The notes: generated by a model from the letters alone, not told the origin. Positions 45,234 to 54,665 are shown, counted from the first letter of the stretch. The stretch: DNA of 64,000 nt from Polaribacter sp. KT25b (GCF_900105145.1 NZ_LT629752.1:2752001-2816000); one strand, 5' to 3'. Made by a program: numbers and translations.

Positions 45234-45986
45234 ATGTTTTTTTTTAAGAAAAAAGAAATTCCGTTAAGTGATTTTTTTCCTAACGGATTCGTAGATATTC
45301 ATTCTCATTTACTCCCTGGCATTGACGATGGTGCAAAAGACTTAGAAGATTCTATTGCGTTAATTCAGAAAATGGCTTCATACGGGATTAAAAATTTCAT
45401 TACCACTCCGCATATTTTAGGTGAAATGTATCCAAATACACCTGAAATCATAAAGGGAAAGCTTCAAGAAGTTAGAGAAGAACTCGTAAAAAGAAATATT
45501 ACCGATATCACCATTGATGCTGCAGCAGAATACATGATGGATGAGCAGTTTTCTATACTATTAGAAAAGGATGAAATCCTCACATTAAAAGATAATTTAG
45601 TTTTGGTAGAAATGTCTTATTTTAGTCCGCCTTTAAACTTATTTGATATATTATTTCAATTGCAATTAAAAGGGTACAAGCCTGTTTTAGCGCATCCAGA
45701 ACGATATATATCCTATCATAACGACTTTAAAGTTTATCAAAAATTAAAAACTGCAGGATGCTTGTTTCAATTGAACTTATTGTCATTAACTGAGCAATAT
45801 GGAAAAGGAGTTCAAAAAACGGCTGAAAAGCTATTAAAAGAAAACCTATATGATTTTGTGGGCACAGATACACATCATCAAATGCATTTAGAATTATTGC
45901 GGAAAATTGGGACTCCCAAGAATTTGAAACAACTAGCGCACATCATGAAAAGCACCGTTCAGCGATTTGGAAAGCAGACAAAATAA
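45234..45986 (+). CDS. CpsB/CapC-type tyrosine-protein phosphatase (PHP domain)
   Basis: A 250-residue PHP-fold metal-dependent phosphatase that reverses autophosphorylation of Wzc-type kinases and so tunes capsule or exopolysaccharide export. Metal ligands appear in DIHSHLLPGIDDGAKD (about 21-36), ITTPHI, AHPERY and VGTDTHH. It is the plus-strand start of the polysaccharide region; its likely target, Wzc, is at 48848-51256 beyond the repeat array, on the other strand. Confidence 0.93.
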   Translation: MFFFKKKEIPLSDFFPNGFVDIHSHLLPGIDDGAKDLEDSIALIQKMASYGIKNFITTPHILGEMYPNTPEIIKGKLQEVREELVKRNITDITIDAAAEYMMDEQFSILLEKDEILTLKDNLVLVEMSYFSPPLNLFDILFQLQLKGYKPVLAHPERYISYHNDFKVYQKLKTAGCLFQLNLLSLTEQYGKGVQKTAEKLLKENLYDFVGTDTHHQMHLELLRKIGTPKNLKQLAHIMKSTVQRFGKQTK

Positions 45987-45997
45987 AGAACATAAAG

Positions 45998-47089
45998 ATG
46001 ACATATAAAGAAACGCTATTTTTTATAGGCCAAAGTCTAACTATTAATCATAGCAAAGAAAATAAAGATGCTATTGAAAAACAATTGAAAGAAAACCCGG
46101 TTGATTGGGATGCTATTGTCAAAGTAAGTACTGGTCATTTTGTATTTCCTGCTTTATATTGTAATTTAAAACGCGCCCACTTTTTACACTATCTCCCCGA
46201 AGATTTGGTCAATTATATGGTGCATATTACGGACTTAAACAGAGCTCGTAACCAAAAAATCATAGACCAAGCCAAAGAAATTAACGAGCTGCTCTTAGCC
46301 AACAACATCACCCCTATTTTTCTAAAAGGTACAGGTAATTTACTAGAAGGCTTGTATGAAGATATTGGAGAACGCATGGTGGGTGATATTGACTTTATTG
46401 TTTCAAGGGATGAATACCTAAAAACAATCTCTACATTAGATAAAAATAATTACAAAATCATAAAAGAGAGTGACAATTACAGAACCTTCCATTGGCATTA
46501 CCCTGCTTTGGTAAATCCTGAAAAAATTGGAGCCGTTGAAGTGCACAATAAAATTCTTAAAAAGCCTTATGATTATCTTTTAGATAATAACATCCTGAAA
46601 AAGGATCTAATTAAAAAGCAGGAAACCCACTTTTTATCTACTAAAAATAAACTATTAAATGCAATACTCCCAAAAATCATAAATGATCATTTATATTATT
46701 CTCAAAATATTTCATTAAGAACAATGTACGATGTTTTTTTAATTTCTAAAATTGAAGAATCACAAATTGATATAAAAAATAAAGCTATATTTAAAAAATT
46801 TAATAGTGTCTTAGGATGTATCCAAATGGTTTTAAATTGTTCTGAAACTATAAAAATAGAGAAAACAAAAGGTTTGGAAAATTATAAAAGAAACTATATA
46901 TCACGATTAGGCAACTCAAAAAAAGTAAAAATCAAATCTGATATTATCGACTATCTAATAAAATATAGAGAAAAGATGTTCATCCTAAAAATGGCATTTT
47001 ATGATCCTGAATACAAGAATTTTGTACTCAAAGAATTAGCTAAAATCAATTTTTACAAAAAACTGTTAGGCTTCAAATCGACAATTTAG
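45998..47089 (+). CDS. Nucleotidyltransferase family protein (PF14907-like)
   Basis: A 363-residue protein with an N-terminal helical part and a nucleotidyltransferase-type core: TPIFLKGTGNLLEGLYED, then ERMVGDIDFIVSRDEY (metal-binding DID, about 128-130) and HWHYPALVNPEKIGAVEVHNKI. Such proteins occur in exopolysaccharide gene clusters of Bacteroidetes, but their substrate is unknown. It starts 11 bp after the phosphatase, so the pair is an operon. The 3' end lies near the start of the palindrome array. Confidence 0.8.
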   Translation: MTYKETLFFIGQSLTINHSKENKDAIEKQLKENPVDWDAIVKVSTGHFVFPALYCNLKRAHFLHYLPEDLVNYMVHITDLNRARNQKIIDQAKEINELLLANNITPIFLKGTGNLLEGLYEDIGERMVGDIDFIVSRDEYLKTISTLDKNNYKIIKESDNYRTFHWHYPALVNPEKIGAVEVHNKILKKPYDYLLDNNILKKDLIKKQETHFLSTKNKLLNAILPKIINDHLYYSQNISLRTMYDVFLISKIEESQIDIKNKAIFKKFNSVLGCIQMVLNCSETIKIEKTKGLENYKRNYISRLGNSKKVKIKSDIIDYLIKYREKMFILKMAFYDPEYKNFVLKELAKINFYKKLLGFKSTI

Positions 47090-47162
47090 TGCTAACCAAC
47101 GTCTTATTTCTGGCAACATATGTAAGCAAATAAACACTTGTTTACTTCTGAAAGTTCCCACT

Positions 47163-47753
47163 ATCATTCCAAAATGATTTTTTTTTTAAGAGATTCCCGA
47201 ATCTCATTATAAGTAACACATGTCATTCCGAAATGAGCTTTTTCAGCGATTGAGGAATCTTCTTTGTTAACTACAATACTTCTTACAAACAACTCTAATT
47301 TATGAGATTTCTCGTCGTTCGTACCTCGCTCTGTCGAAATGACTTTTGGGTAACGCCTGTCATTCCGAAATGAGCTTTTCAGCGATTGAGGAATCTTCTT
47401 TGTTAACTACAATACTTCTTACAAGCAACTACAATTCATAAGATTTCTCATCACTCGTTCCTCGCTCTGTCGAAATGACAATTAAGTCTCACATGTCATT
47501 CCGAAATGAGCTTTTTCAGCGATTGAGGAATCTTCTTTGTTAACTACAATACTTCTTACAAACAACTCTAATTTATAAGATTTCTCGTCGTTCGTACCTC
47601 GCTCTGTCGAAATGACAATTGAGTCTCACATGTCATTCCGAAATGAGCTTTTTCAGCGAATGAGGAATCTTCTTTGTTAACTACAATACTTCTTACAAAC
47701 AACTCTAATTTATGAGATTTCTCGTCGTTCGTACCTCGCTCTGTCGAAATGAC
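47163..47753. repeat. Tandem palindromic repeat array, left block (4 units)
   Basis: A decayed left half at 47163-47205 is followed by four near-identical units: 47222-47343, 47359-47479, 47495-47616 and 47632-47753 (121-122 bp each). Every unit starts GTCATTCCGAAATGAG and ends CTCTGTCGAAATGAC, and the two arms are imperfect inverted repeats around a TCTTTGTTAACTACAATAC core. The three gaps between units are exactly 15 bp, two of them of the type AATTRAGTCTCACAT. The array continues at 48183 after the GIY-YIG gene. Confidence 0.92.
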
Positions 47754-47784
47754 ATTCGTTATTAAATAATAATAGGTGCATACC

Positions 47785-48084
47785 TCAAAAAACATCATGA
47801 TTCAGAAACTCCCAATCTGGATTAAAATTCGTGATTAGTATTCTTTTCTTCTCTCTTCTCCAGCCTTTTAATTCTTTTTCCCTTAAAATAGCAGCATTAA
47901 CGTCTTCAAATACTTCATAATATAATAAATAGTAACAATTGTACTTGCCTGCGAATGATTTTTTAGCATTTCTACTATCGAAATAATGTTGAGAAAGTCT
48001 TCTTTGAATGTCATTTGTTACTCCAACGTAAAGTACCGTTTTGTTTTTATTTGTAATTATATAGACAATATATTTTTTAAACAT
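47785..48084 (-). CDS. GIY-YIG nuclease family protein
   Basis: A 99-residue single-domain GIY-YIG protein: YIVYIITNKNKTVLYVGVTND (5-25, shown up to its motif ends) holds the VYI and YVG signatures, R28/R29 lies in DIQRRLSQH, and E69 in REKELKGW is the catalytic glutamate. Small UPF0213-like members have unknown targets. The gene sits inside the palindromic repeat array, 31 bp from unit 4 and 98 bp from unit 5, the only gene there. An enzyme that cuts hairpins formed by these repeats is an attractive guess. Confidence 0.92.
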   Translation of the reverse strand: MFKKYIVYIITNKNKTVLYVGVTNDIQRRLSQHYFDSRNAKKSFAGKYNCYYLLYYEVFEDVNAAILREKELKGWRREKKRILITNFNPDWEFLNHDVF

Positions 48085-48182
48085 TATTAAAAATAATAAT
48101 TTTAGTTTAAATATTTATGGTTTATTGTCCCTTTTACTTCATTTTATCGAATGACCTTTAGAATTAATTATAAAGTAAAACA

Positions 48183-48764
48183 GCATTCCGAAATGAGCCT
48201 TTTAAGGCGATTGAGGAATCTTCTTTGTTAACTACAATACTTTTTATAAATAACTCTAATTCATAAGATTTCTCGGCGATCATTCTTCCCTCTGTCGAAA
48301 TGACATTTGGGTTTATAAAATAAAGTTAGTCTGTCATTCCGAAATGAGCTTTTTTAAGCGATTGAGGAATCCCATTAATAGCGACTCAAAATTATGAGAT
48401 TTCTCATCACTCGTTCCTCCCTCTGTCGAAATGACAATTAGATCACGCATGTCATTCCGAAATGAGCTTTTCAGCGATTGAGGAATCTTCTTTGTTAACT
48501 ACAATACTTCTTACAAACAACTACAATTCATAAGATTTCTCATCACTCGCTCCTCCCTCTGTCGAAATGACAATTAGATCACGCATGTCATTCCGAAATG
48601 AGCTTTTTTTTTAGCGATTGAGGAATCTTTACTGTTAGCAACTCTACTTACTATAAGTAAATCTAAATCATGAGATTTCTCGTCGCTCGTGCCTCGCTCT
48701 GTCGAAATGACTTTTAGGTCTAGCATGTCATTCCGAAATGAGTTTTATCAGCAATTTCCGAATC
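48183..48764. repeat. Tandem palindromic repeat array, right block (4 units and a half)
   Basis: Units at 48183-48304, 48333-48435 (103 bp, internal deletion), 48451-48571 and 48587-48711, then a decayed left half at 48727-48764. Gaps are 28, 15, 15 and 15 bp, the 15-bp ones of the type AATTAGATCACGCAT. Arms are as in the left block. All units point the same way. Confidence 0.92.
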
Positions 48765-48811
48765 TCCTATTAATAAATTCTCAACATCACTCTAACAAAC
48801 ATCTCTAAAAT

Positions 48812-48838
48812 AAAAAAAGGAAGCAATTTGCTCCCTTT
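48812..48838 (-). terminator. Terminator of the wza-wzc operon
   Basis: On the minus strand GGGAGC and GCTTCC pair (one G-T) around AAATT, followed by T7, just past the wzc stop. Confidence 0.75.
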
Positions 48839-48847
48839 CCTATAATT

Positions 48848-51256
48848 TTAACTTAAAATCCTTTTATACCACGGTTTTTTAACCCGTTCTACATACGCGT
48901 TACCATAACCATAACCATAACCATAACCATAACCATAACCATAACCTCTTGTCATATCGGTATCGTTTAGCACAATGGCCATGTTTGGCAATTTCTGCTC
49001 TCTGTATAGAGTTTGCGCTATGTTTAACATACGCTTATCTAAATAATTGGCTCTTGTAACATATAAAAACATATCTGCATATTTCGCCACCAATAGCGTA
49101 TCTGTTACTAAATTAACAGGAGCTGTATCGATAATGATATAATCATAATCTTTTTTAACCTGCTCAAATAAATCTTTCACTCTATCACTTAACAATAACT
49201 CCGCCGGATTCGGTGGAATCACACCAGATGATAAAATATCTAAGCCTTTAATTTCTGGAATGGAAAACTTAATCTCATCTATAGATATCTTATCATTGGT
49301 GATATAATTGGTAATACCTTTTCTTTCTGCGATACCCAAATATTCGGTAACCTTAGGAGCTCTTAAATCTAATCCTACTAACAGTACCTTTTTATTAGAT
49401 AAAGACAAAGCGGCAGCTAAATTGATAGAAATAAAAGATTTCCCTTCTCCACTGGTGGTAGAAGTTACAAAAACAGTTTGCCCTAAACCATCCGTTTTCG
49501 ATGACAACATAAAATCAAGATTGGTACGAATTAAACGAAAGGATTCTGCTGTACTCGTCCTTGAATCATTACCGATCACTACCTTAGCATCCGTTTCAGA
49601 GTGCGGCACATCACCAATAAAAGGGATGCTGGTCAATTGCTCGATATCTTTTCTTGAATGAATCTTCGTGTCTAAAACATTTTTTACATACACAAAAAGA
49701 AAAGGAATTAGCAAGCCAATAACTAATGCGGCTAAATACACTATTTTCTTTTTTGGTGAAACAGGCACCCCATTACTGTAGGCATAATCTATAATTTTCG
49801 CATTAGGCACGGTAACTGCCAATGAAATGGCGGTTTCTTCTTTTTTCTTTAACAAATACGAATACAACTCTGCATAAATTTGTTTCTGTCTTTCAATATC
49901 AATCATTCCTCGCTCTATCAAAGGGATACTTGCTGTTTTTGCACCAACCTTTGATGCTTCTGTATTTAACTGCTGCAACTGAATTTCTAAGGACTTTTTT
50001 AAATTGTCTAAACTGGCTAATAAGTTTTTATTGAGGGTTGAAATTTGACTTTGAATTTCAATCAATTGGGGGTTCTTTTCTCCTGCAGTGACCAATAATT
50101 TATTTCTTTGCATCACCAATTCATTATAACTCATGATAGCTGTAGAAATACTAGCATCCGTAAAGCCCAAATTGGTAGGTAAGACATCATACTCTTCAGA
50201 TTGCTTGATTAATTTCTTTTGAATCCAATCCGCCAAACTCAATTCACTTTTAAGCGTAACTATTTGTTGATTGTTCATGGAAACCGCCTCTAATGCAAGT
50301 TCTCCTTCTGCAGACAACCCAGTAATACCAAACTTTGTTTTATAGGATTTTACATTATCCTGTATCAATGCCAAATCATTCCCTACACTTAATAAACGAT
50401 CTTCAATAAACACTTTGGTTTTGGTAGAAACAATATTTTTATCTTTAATGGCATCTATATTATATTGTATCACTAATTCATCAAGTATATCTTCAATCTT
50501 AGGTTTTAAAGCTCCTTGTAAACTCATAATTAAAACGCTAGAATTCTTATCCACACTGCTAATACTTATTTTACCTCTATAAGTATCAATAACATTGTTT
50601 CTATTAGAAAGTTTAATTAATAAGTTTAATTCTCTTAAATCTTCTTTTGAGTATTTATCAAATAACTCCGACGGCATCAATTTAAACTGACCAATTTCAG
50701 AATTTATCAATTCATCAAGTTTCGTTGTTAAAATCAAATTACCTTCTAAATCTTGTAATTCTATATCTTTGGAATCTTTGAAAATAAGCTTAAAAATAGT
50801 GTCTTTATCTCTAAAATCTTTATTTTTTTTTATAATATTTATCTCAATAGGTGTTTGATCATAAAGTTCACTTAATTTCACTCTACCCTCTTTAAAATAT
50901 GAAATTGTTAATTTTAAAGAATCAACTACATTTCCGATAATTTTACGCGATTTTAAAATTTCAATTTCATTGTCCGTATTGTTAGCAGACCCCCCACCAA
51001 TAATCCCTAGATCTTCAAAAGCAGCCAATTCTGCAGAAACTCCTGACTTATTATTATCCTTTATCATAATAGAAGTAGTAGCATTGTACTGAGGAGTAGT
51101 ATACCGTAAATATATAAAAGCCAATGATAGTGCCAAAATACTTCCAATTAGAAACCATTTCCAATGGGTGAGATATTTTTCTAATTCTTCTCTAATATTT
51201 AAGGTCTCAGAAGTTTCTAATCGGTTGGAAAACTCTTTTTCGTTATTTTCTTGCAT
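48848..51256 (-). CDS. wzc: Polysaccharide co-polymerase and BY-kinase (Wzc)
   Basis: An 802-residue Wzc: first membrane helix about 34-52, Wzz domain and long periplasmic coiled coil, second helix about 513-533 (VYLAALVIGLLIPFLFVYV), then a BY-kinase. Walker A is TSGEGKS with K606, Walker A' is LLVGLDLRAPK and Walker B IIIDTAP. The C-terminus is a tyrosine-rich tail with seven GY repeats followed by NAY. It sets chain length and drives export with Wza through cyclic autophosphorylation on this tail. It starts 2 bp after wza in the same operon; the CpsB-type phosphatase is its likely partner. Confidence 0.95.
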   Translation of the reverse strand: MQENNEKEFSNRLETSETLNIREELEKYLTHWKWFLIGSILALSLAFIYLRYTTPQYNATTSIMIKDNNKSGVSAELAAFEDLGIIGGGSANNTDNEIEILKSRKIIGNVVDSLKLTISYFKEGRVKLSELYDQTPIEINIIKKNKDFRDKDTIFKLIFKDSKDIELQDLEGNLILTTKLDELINSEIGQFKLMPSELFDKYSKEDLRELNLLIKLSNRNNVIDTYRGKISISSVDKNSSVLIMSLQGALKPKIEDILDELVIQYNIDAIKDKNIVSTKTKVFIEDRLLSVGNDLALIQDNVKSYKTKFGITGLSAEGELALEAVSMNNQQIVTLKSELSLADWIQKKLIKQSEEYDVLPTNLGFTDASISTAIMSYNELVMQRNKLLVTAGEKNPQLIEIQSQISTLNKNLLASLDNLKKSLEIQLQQLNTEASKVGAKTASIPLIERGMIDIERQKQIYAELYSYLLKKKEETAISLAVTVPNAKIIDYAYSNGVPVSPKKKIVYLAALVIGLLIPFLFVYVKNVLDTKIHSRKDIEQLTSIPFIGDVPHSETDAKVVIGNDSRTSTAESFRLIRTNLDFMLSSKTDGLGQTVFVTSTTSGEGKSFISINLAAALSLSNKKVLLVGLDLRAPKVTEYLGIAERKGITNYITNDKISIDEIKFSIPEIKGLDILSSGVIPPNPAELLLSDRVKDLFEQVKKDYDYIIIDTAPVNLVTDTLLVAKYADMFLYVTRANYLDKRMLNIAQTLYREQKLPNMAIVLNDTDMTRGYGYGYGYGYGYGYGNAYVERVKKPWYKRILS
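48904..48945. repeat. Hexanucleotide repeat (CATAAC)x7 in wzc
   Basis: Seven perfect CATAAC units on the plus strand (GTTATG on the coding strand) encode the GY repeat of the Wzc tyrosine tail. The unit is two codons long, so slippage would add or remove one tyrosine each time without a frameshift. Confidence 0.9.
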
Positions 51257-51258
51257 TG

Positions 51259-52032
51259 TTATCTTATGATTAGCGTTATGATTCCAATAAGCAGACTTGT
51301 GACAGAAATAATTAAGCTCGTGTTTGAATTGGAGGATGCCGATTGAATAGAGGCATAATTTTGTTCTACATAGACCACATCATTTTGTTGTAAATAGTAT
51401 ACTGGTGAAGTAAATATGTTTTTAGACAACAAATCTACTCGATATTGTGTTTTTTTACCATTTTCTTCTCGTTGCACTAAAATGTTATTTCGTAAAGCAG
51501 AGATGTTTAAATCGCCTGCCAAACCAAGCGCTTCTAAGATGGTGATCCGTTCATTGGGTATGGTATAACTACCTGGATTACGAACAGCTCCTAACACCGT
51601 CACTTTGTAATTGGTAATCCGAACATTGATATTTGGATTTAAAATATAATCTGGGGCTAATTTATGTTTTAAAAATGCAATAAGCTCATCTCTGGTTAAG
51701 CCTCCTATTTTTAACTTCCCCAACACCGGAAAATCAATCTCTCCTTTGGTATCTACCAAATAGGTCTGCAGTTGAGGGGTACCAGTTGCTGTATTTGAAG
51801 TTGTAGCATAATTGACCGCTGCCAAATTAAAAGGCCTTACGGCTTCTGTATCTAAGGCAGTAATGGTAATCTGCAATACATCATCGGGTTTGATGATGGT
51901 TTTATAACTGTTAGACACTTTAGATTGATCTATTGCATCATTTTGAAAATAGACAATGTCTTTTTTAGACACACATGACGAAATCAAAACAATGGCAAAA
52001 ACAAAAAGGATATTATTACTTTTTTTACTCAT
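51259..52032 (-). CDS. wza: Polysaccharide export outer-membrane lipoprotein (Wza)
   Basis: I use the ATG at 52032 (MSKKSNNILF), which puts the lipobox cysteine at C20 (VLISSC); the frame extends further upstream but without a plausible signal. The 257-residue product has the poly-export domain (about 55-155: YKTIIKPDDVLQITI, GEIDFPVLGKLKIGGLTRDELI) and a SLBB domain (VTVLGAVRNPGSYTIPNERITILEALGLAGD), then a C-terminal membrane helix. It forms the outer-membrane channel and contacts Wzc. Upstream lies the inverted-repeat element at 52186-52293. Confidence 0.93.
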   Translation of the reverse strand: MSKKSNNILFVFAIVLISSCVSKKDIVYFQNDAIDQSKVSNSYKTIIKPDDVLQITITALDTEAVRPFNLAAVNYATTSNTATGTPQLQTYLVDTKGEIDFPVLGKLKIGGLTRDELIAFLKHKLAPDYILNPNINVRITNYKVTVLGAVRNPGSYTIPNERITILEALGLAGDLNISALRNNILVQREENGKKTQYRVDLLSKNIFTSPVYYLQQNDVVYVEQNYASIQSASSNSNTSLIISVTSLLIGIITLIIR

Positions 52033-52099
52033 ACTTATTTTTTTTGCTAAAATAACATAAATTTTAAAATACTTGCTAATTTTATCTACTTTAAGCGTT

Positions 52100-52156
52100 A
52101 GTATATCGAATCTCAGTTCGATTAATTTTGATTTTTTATCAAAATTGTATCGAGAA
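52100..52156. repeat. Palindromic fragments upstream of wza
   Basis: TCGAA-TCTCAG-TTCGA and the hairpin ATTTTGAT-TTTTT-ATCAAAAT lie next to a GTATCGAG, which is the end of the inverted-repeat element at 52186. They look like a degenerate neighbouring copy in the wza leader. Confidence 0.45.
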
Positions 52157-52185
52157 CATTTTTTGACTGTAAAGTAACCAATCAT

Positions 52186-52293
52186 CTCGATACAAATTTA
52201 TTCCTACGTCATAAATTCACTCGATGTGACAACAACCCAAGCTGTCCGTTCGAGTGAATTTAACGAATGATAATGAGTGAAATTTGTATCGAG
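52186..52293. repeat. 108-bp nested inverted-repeat element
   Basis: CTCGATACAAATTT (52186-52199) pairs perfectly with AAATTTGTATCGAG (52280-52293), and inside it AAATTCACTCGA (52213-52224) pairs with TCGAGTGAATTT (52250-52261). A stray CTCGATGTGACAA occurs again at 52363. The element lies between wza and the sugar transferase gene. It may be a non-autonomous repeat (MITE- or REP-like) or a cruciform terminator. Apart from it and the fragments at 52100, the 360-bp gap holds no gene. Confidence 0.7.
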
Positions 52294-52392
52294 AACCATT
52301 ATTAGTTAAAAATCACCATAACATCTTGACAAAAAACCTTTAGCTTTCGAAAAAAAACTCTACTCGATGTGACAATACTACTTTCAAAACAA

Positions 52393-53784
52393 CTAAAAGG
52401 CATTTTCATCTTTCTTAAAAAACATCGACCAAGCGGTATTCACCACAATTTTTATATCCAAAAAGAAACTCCAGTTTTCAATATACCAGATATCTGCAAT
52501 AGCTCTATTTTCCATATCCCGAATGTATTTGGTTTCTCCTCGAAAGCCATTGATTTGCGCCCACCCTGTAACTCCTGGTTTGGCAAAGTGTCGCACCATA
52601 AATTTATCTACCAATACCCGGTACTCTTCTGTATGTTTCAACATGTGTGGTCTTGGGCCTACCAGCGACATATTATTTAAAAGCACGTTAAAAATCTGGG
52701 GTAGCTCATCAATGCTTGTTTTCCGCATAAAAGCCCCAAAGGATGTTACTCTGGTATCATTTTTTGTAGCTTGTTGCACATCGGAAGTCGCATTTACCGT
52801 CATACTTCTAAATTTAAAGCAATTGAAGGCTTTACCGTCTTTACCCGTTCTTTCTTGCACAAAAAACACAGGTCCCTTGCTCGTTAATTTAATAATGAGT
52901 GCAATAATTGGAAATAACCAAGAAAATAATACAATAACGATAACACTTGAAAAGACGACATCAAACATTCTTTTTAAAATCCGATTCGTAAAACTATTTA
53001 AAGGTTCACTACGCAATTTCATAATGGGGATATTTTGAATATAATCAATAGAGAAGGTTTGTGATAAATACTCAGAAAATTCAGGAATCACACGTACACG
53101 CATCATATGGTTATCTGCATATCTAAATAAATCATTGATGAGTTTACTTTGGTGATAAGGCAACGAGATAATAATTTCATCCACCGTATTCGCTTCTAAA
53201 AAAGAATTGATTTCAGACAATTTTCCTTTGTAATAATTTTTAATCTCTGTACTTACCTCGGCATCTGTATATAAACCTACTATTTTAAAACCATACTTGG
53301 GGTTTAAATAGATTTGATGCAGCAAGGAGATTATATTTTTATTCATCCCTACTAAAAGTATACTCCTTGAATTGTAGCCTTTTTTTCGAAAAGATTTTAC
53401 CTTAGAAAATGAAATAAACCGCCAAAGCAACAGAAACAAACTGAAAAAGAGCATGGAATACCCAAAAAAAAGCCTTGAAAACTTATAGTCTGTTACAAAA
53501 AAAATAAAACCTGCACTTAAAAAAATAAAAGTGAAAATGGCATAGACATTTTTTGCTAAAATTTTATAGGTAAACAAAATTCTCGGAATTTCATACAAAT
53601 CAAATTTTAAACAAATGGCTACCCATAGAACCGACCATCCTAGAACCAAGCTATTGTAAAAAAGAACATTCGGAATTTCACCATGAAACACCATATACTT
53701 TGCCAGCAAAAAAGAGCCGAATAGTAGTAAAACATCCACAAAGGAAAATAATACGGGTATAAATTTAGACTTTACTTTTATCAT
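52393..53784 (-). CDS. Polyprenyl-phosphate sugar-1-phosphotransferase (WcaJ/WbaP type)
   Basis: Initiates the repeat unit by transferring a sugar phosphate, often glucose-1-P, to undecaprenyl phosphate. The 463 residues have four to five N-terminal membrane helices (to about 140), a CoA-binding-like domain (SILLVGMNKNIISLL, about 147) and the bacterial sugar transferase C-domain from about 270: KRMFDVVFSS, FNCFKFRSM, RKTSIDELPQIFNVL, MSLVGPRPH and KPGVTGWAQINGFRGE. It is in the same direction as the downstream wza-wzc and the upstream glycosyltransferases. Confidence 0.93.
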   Translation of the reverse strand: MIKVKSKFIPVLFSFVDVLLLFGSFLLAKYMVFHGEIPNVLFYNSLVLGWSVLWVAICLKFDLYEIPRILFTYKILAKNVYAIFTFIFLSAGFIFFVTDYKFSRLFFGYSMLFFSLFLLLWRFISFSKVKSFRKKGYNSRSILLVGMNKNIISLLHQIYLNPKYGFKIVGLYTDAEVSTEIKNYYKGKLSEINSFLEANTVDEIIISLPYHQSKLINDLFRYADNHMMRVRVIPEFSEYLSQTFSIDYIQNIPIMKLRSEPLNSFTNRILKRMFDVVFSSVIVIVLFSWLFPIIALIIKLTSKGPVFFVQERTGKDGKAFNCFKFRSMTVNATSDVQQATKNDTRVTSFGAFMRKTSIDELPQIFNVLLNNMSLVGPRPHMLKHTEEYRVLVDKFMVRHFAKPGVTGWAQINGFRGETKYIRDMENRAIADIWYIENWSFFLDIKIVVNTAWSMFFKKDENAF

Positions 53785-53904
53785 ATTTTTTTTTTAGCAA
53801 TTTATAAATAGATTTTTTTATCTTGTACGCCTAGTGAGAACTTTCACATCCACAAAATTTGCGATGCTTCATGCTCATAAACTGGAAGTTAAATTCACAA
53901 GCCC

Positions 53905-54663
53905 TTAATAATTCTTTATTTTCGTAATTAAATATTGTTTTACTTTTCGTAAAATCTTAAAAAAGAGCGTAAACACCCCTAACAGCTGCTTTTTTTTAAT
54001 AATATCCAAATCTTCCGAGGATTTTTTCTTTTGCAATTTCAGGGTGGTACTTTTTCCTCCTAAGCGCATTTTTACGAGCCAATCCTTTAAAAAGTATTTT
54101 TTAATGCTTTCCTCTTGAAACCATCGCAAAGAAATTTCATAGTCACTGGCAATATGGTAGGATTCATCATACAAACCGTAGGTGGAGAAAACTTCTTTTT
54201 TCACATAAATAGTGGTGTGCAAAGGTATCCAACCAAAATTTAAATACTTTTTTTTAAAAGGTTTTGACTTATATATTCTTTTGACTTTTTTGATATTTTC
54301 TCGTTCTACATACATTCCGTTGGCATACAACAAATCGGTATTTGAGGTTTTAAAAGAATTGGCTATTTTTTCAACGGTAGTGGTTTCATAAAATAAATCA
54401 TCAGAATGTAAAATACCAATCACATCACCCGTGGCTGCTTTAATCCCTTTATTCAAGGCATTGTACAAACCCTTGTCTTTTTCGGAAAGAAAATAGCCTA
54501 ATTGAGGAATAAAAGGCTTTATAATATCAAGAGTTCCATCAGTAGACCCGCCATCTATGACGATATGTTCTATGTTTGTATACGACTGGCTTAGTACTGA
54601 TTTGATACAACTCTCGATAAATGCTGCATTATTATATACTATCGTTATAATTGAAACCTTCAT
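53905..54663 (-). CDS. Family 2 glycosyltransferase
   Basis: A 252-residue GT-A inverting transferase, WcaA-like: MKVSIITIVYNNAAFIESCI (1-20), HIVIDGGSTDGTLDII, then DKGLYNALNKGIKAATGDVIGILHSDDLFY, with the DxD-like metal site HSDD (about 86-89). Soluble, with a basic C-terminal tail that may hold it at the membrane. It adds one sugar of the repeat unit; the sugar cannot be told. The next gene upstream ends 2 bp before its start. Confidence 0.92.
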   Translation of the reverse strand: MKVSIITIVYNNAAFIESCIKSVLSQSYTNIEHIVIDGGSTDGTLDIIKPFIPQLGYFLSEKDKGLYNALNKGIKAATGDVIGILHSDDLFYETTTVEKIANSFKTSNTDLLYANGMYVERENIKKVKRIYKSKPFKKKYLNFGWIPLHTTIYVKKEVFSTYGLYDESYHIASDYEISLRWFQEESIKKYFLKDWLVKMRLGGKSTTLKLQKKKSSEDLDIIKKKQLLGVFTLFFKILRKVKQYLITKIKNY

Positions 54664-54665
54664 AG

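Noticed and set aside
47568..47798. Minus-strand open frame of 76 codons
   Set aside because: It is read through repeat unit sequence and its end overlaps the GIY-YIG gene; repeats of this family commonly give such spurious frames.
47222..48711. CRISPR array
   Set aside because: Repeats of 122 bp with 15-bp gaps are the reverse of CRISPR proportions, the gaps are near identical to each other, and no cas gene is near.
52033..52185. 51-residue N-terminal extension of Wza
   Set aside because: It would bury the lipoprotein signal and cover palindromic non-coding sequence; the ATG at 52032 gives a normal lipobox.
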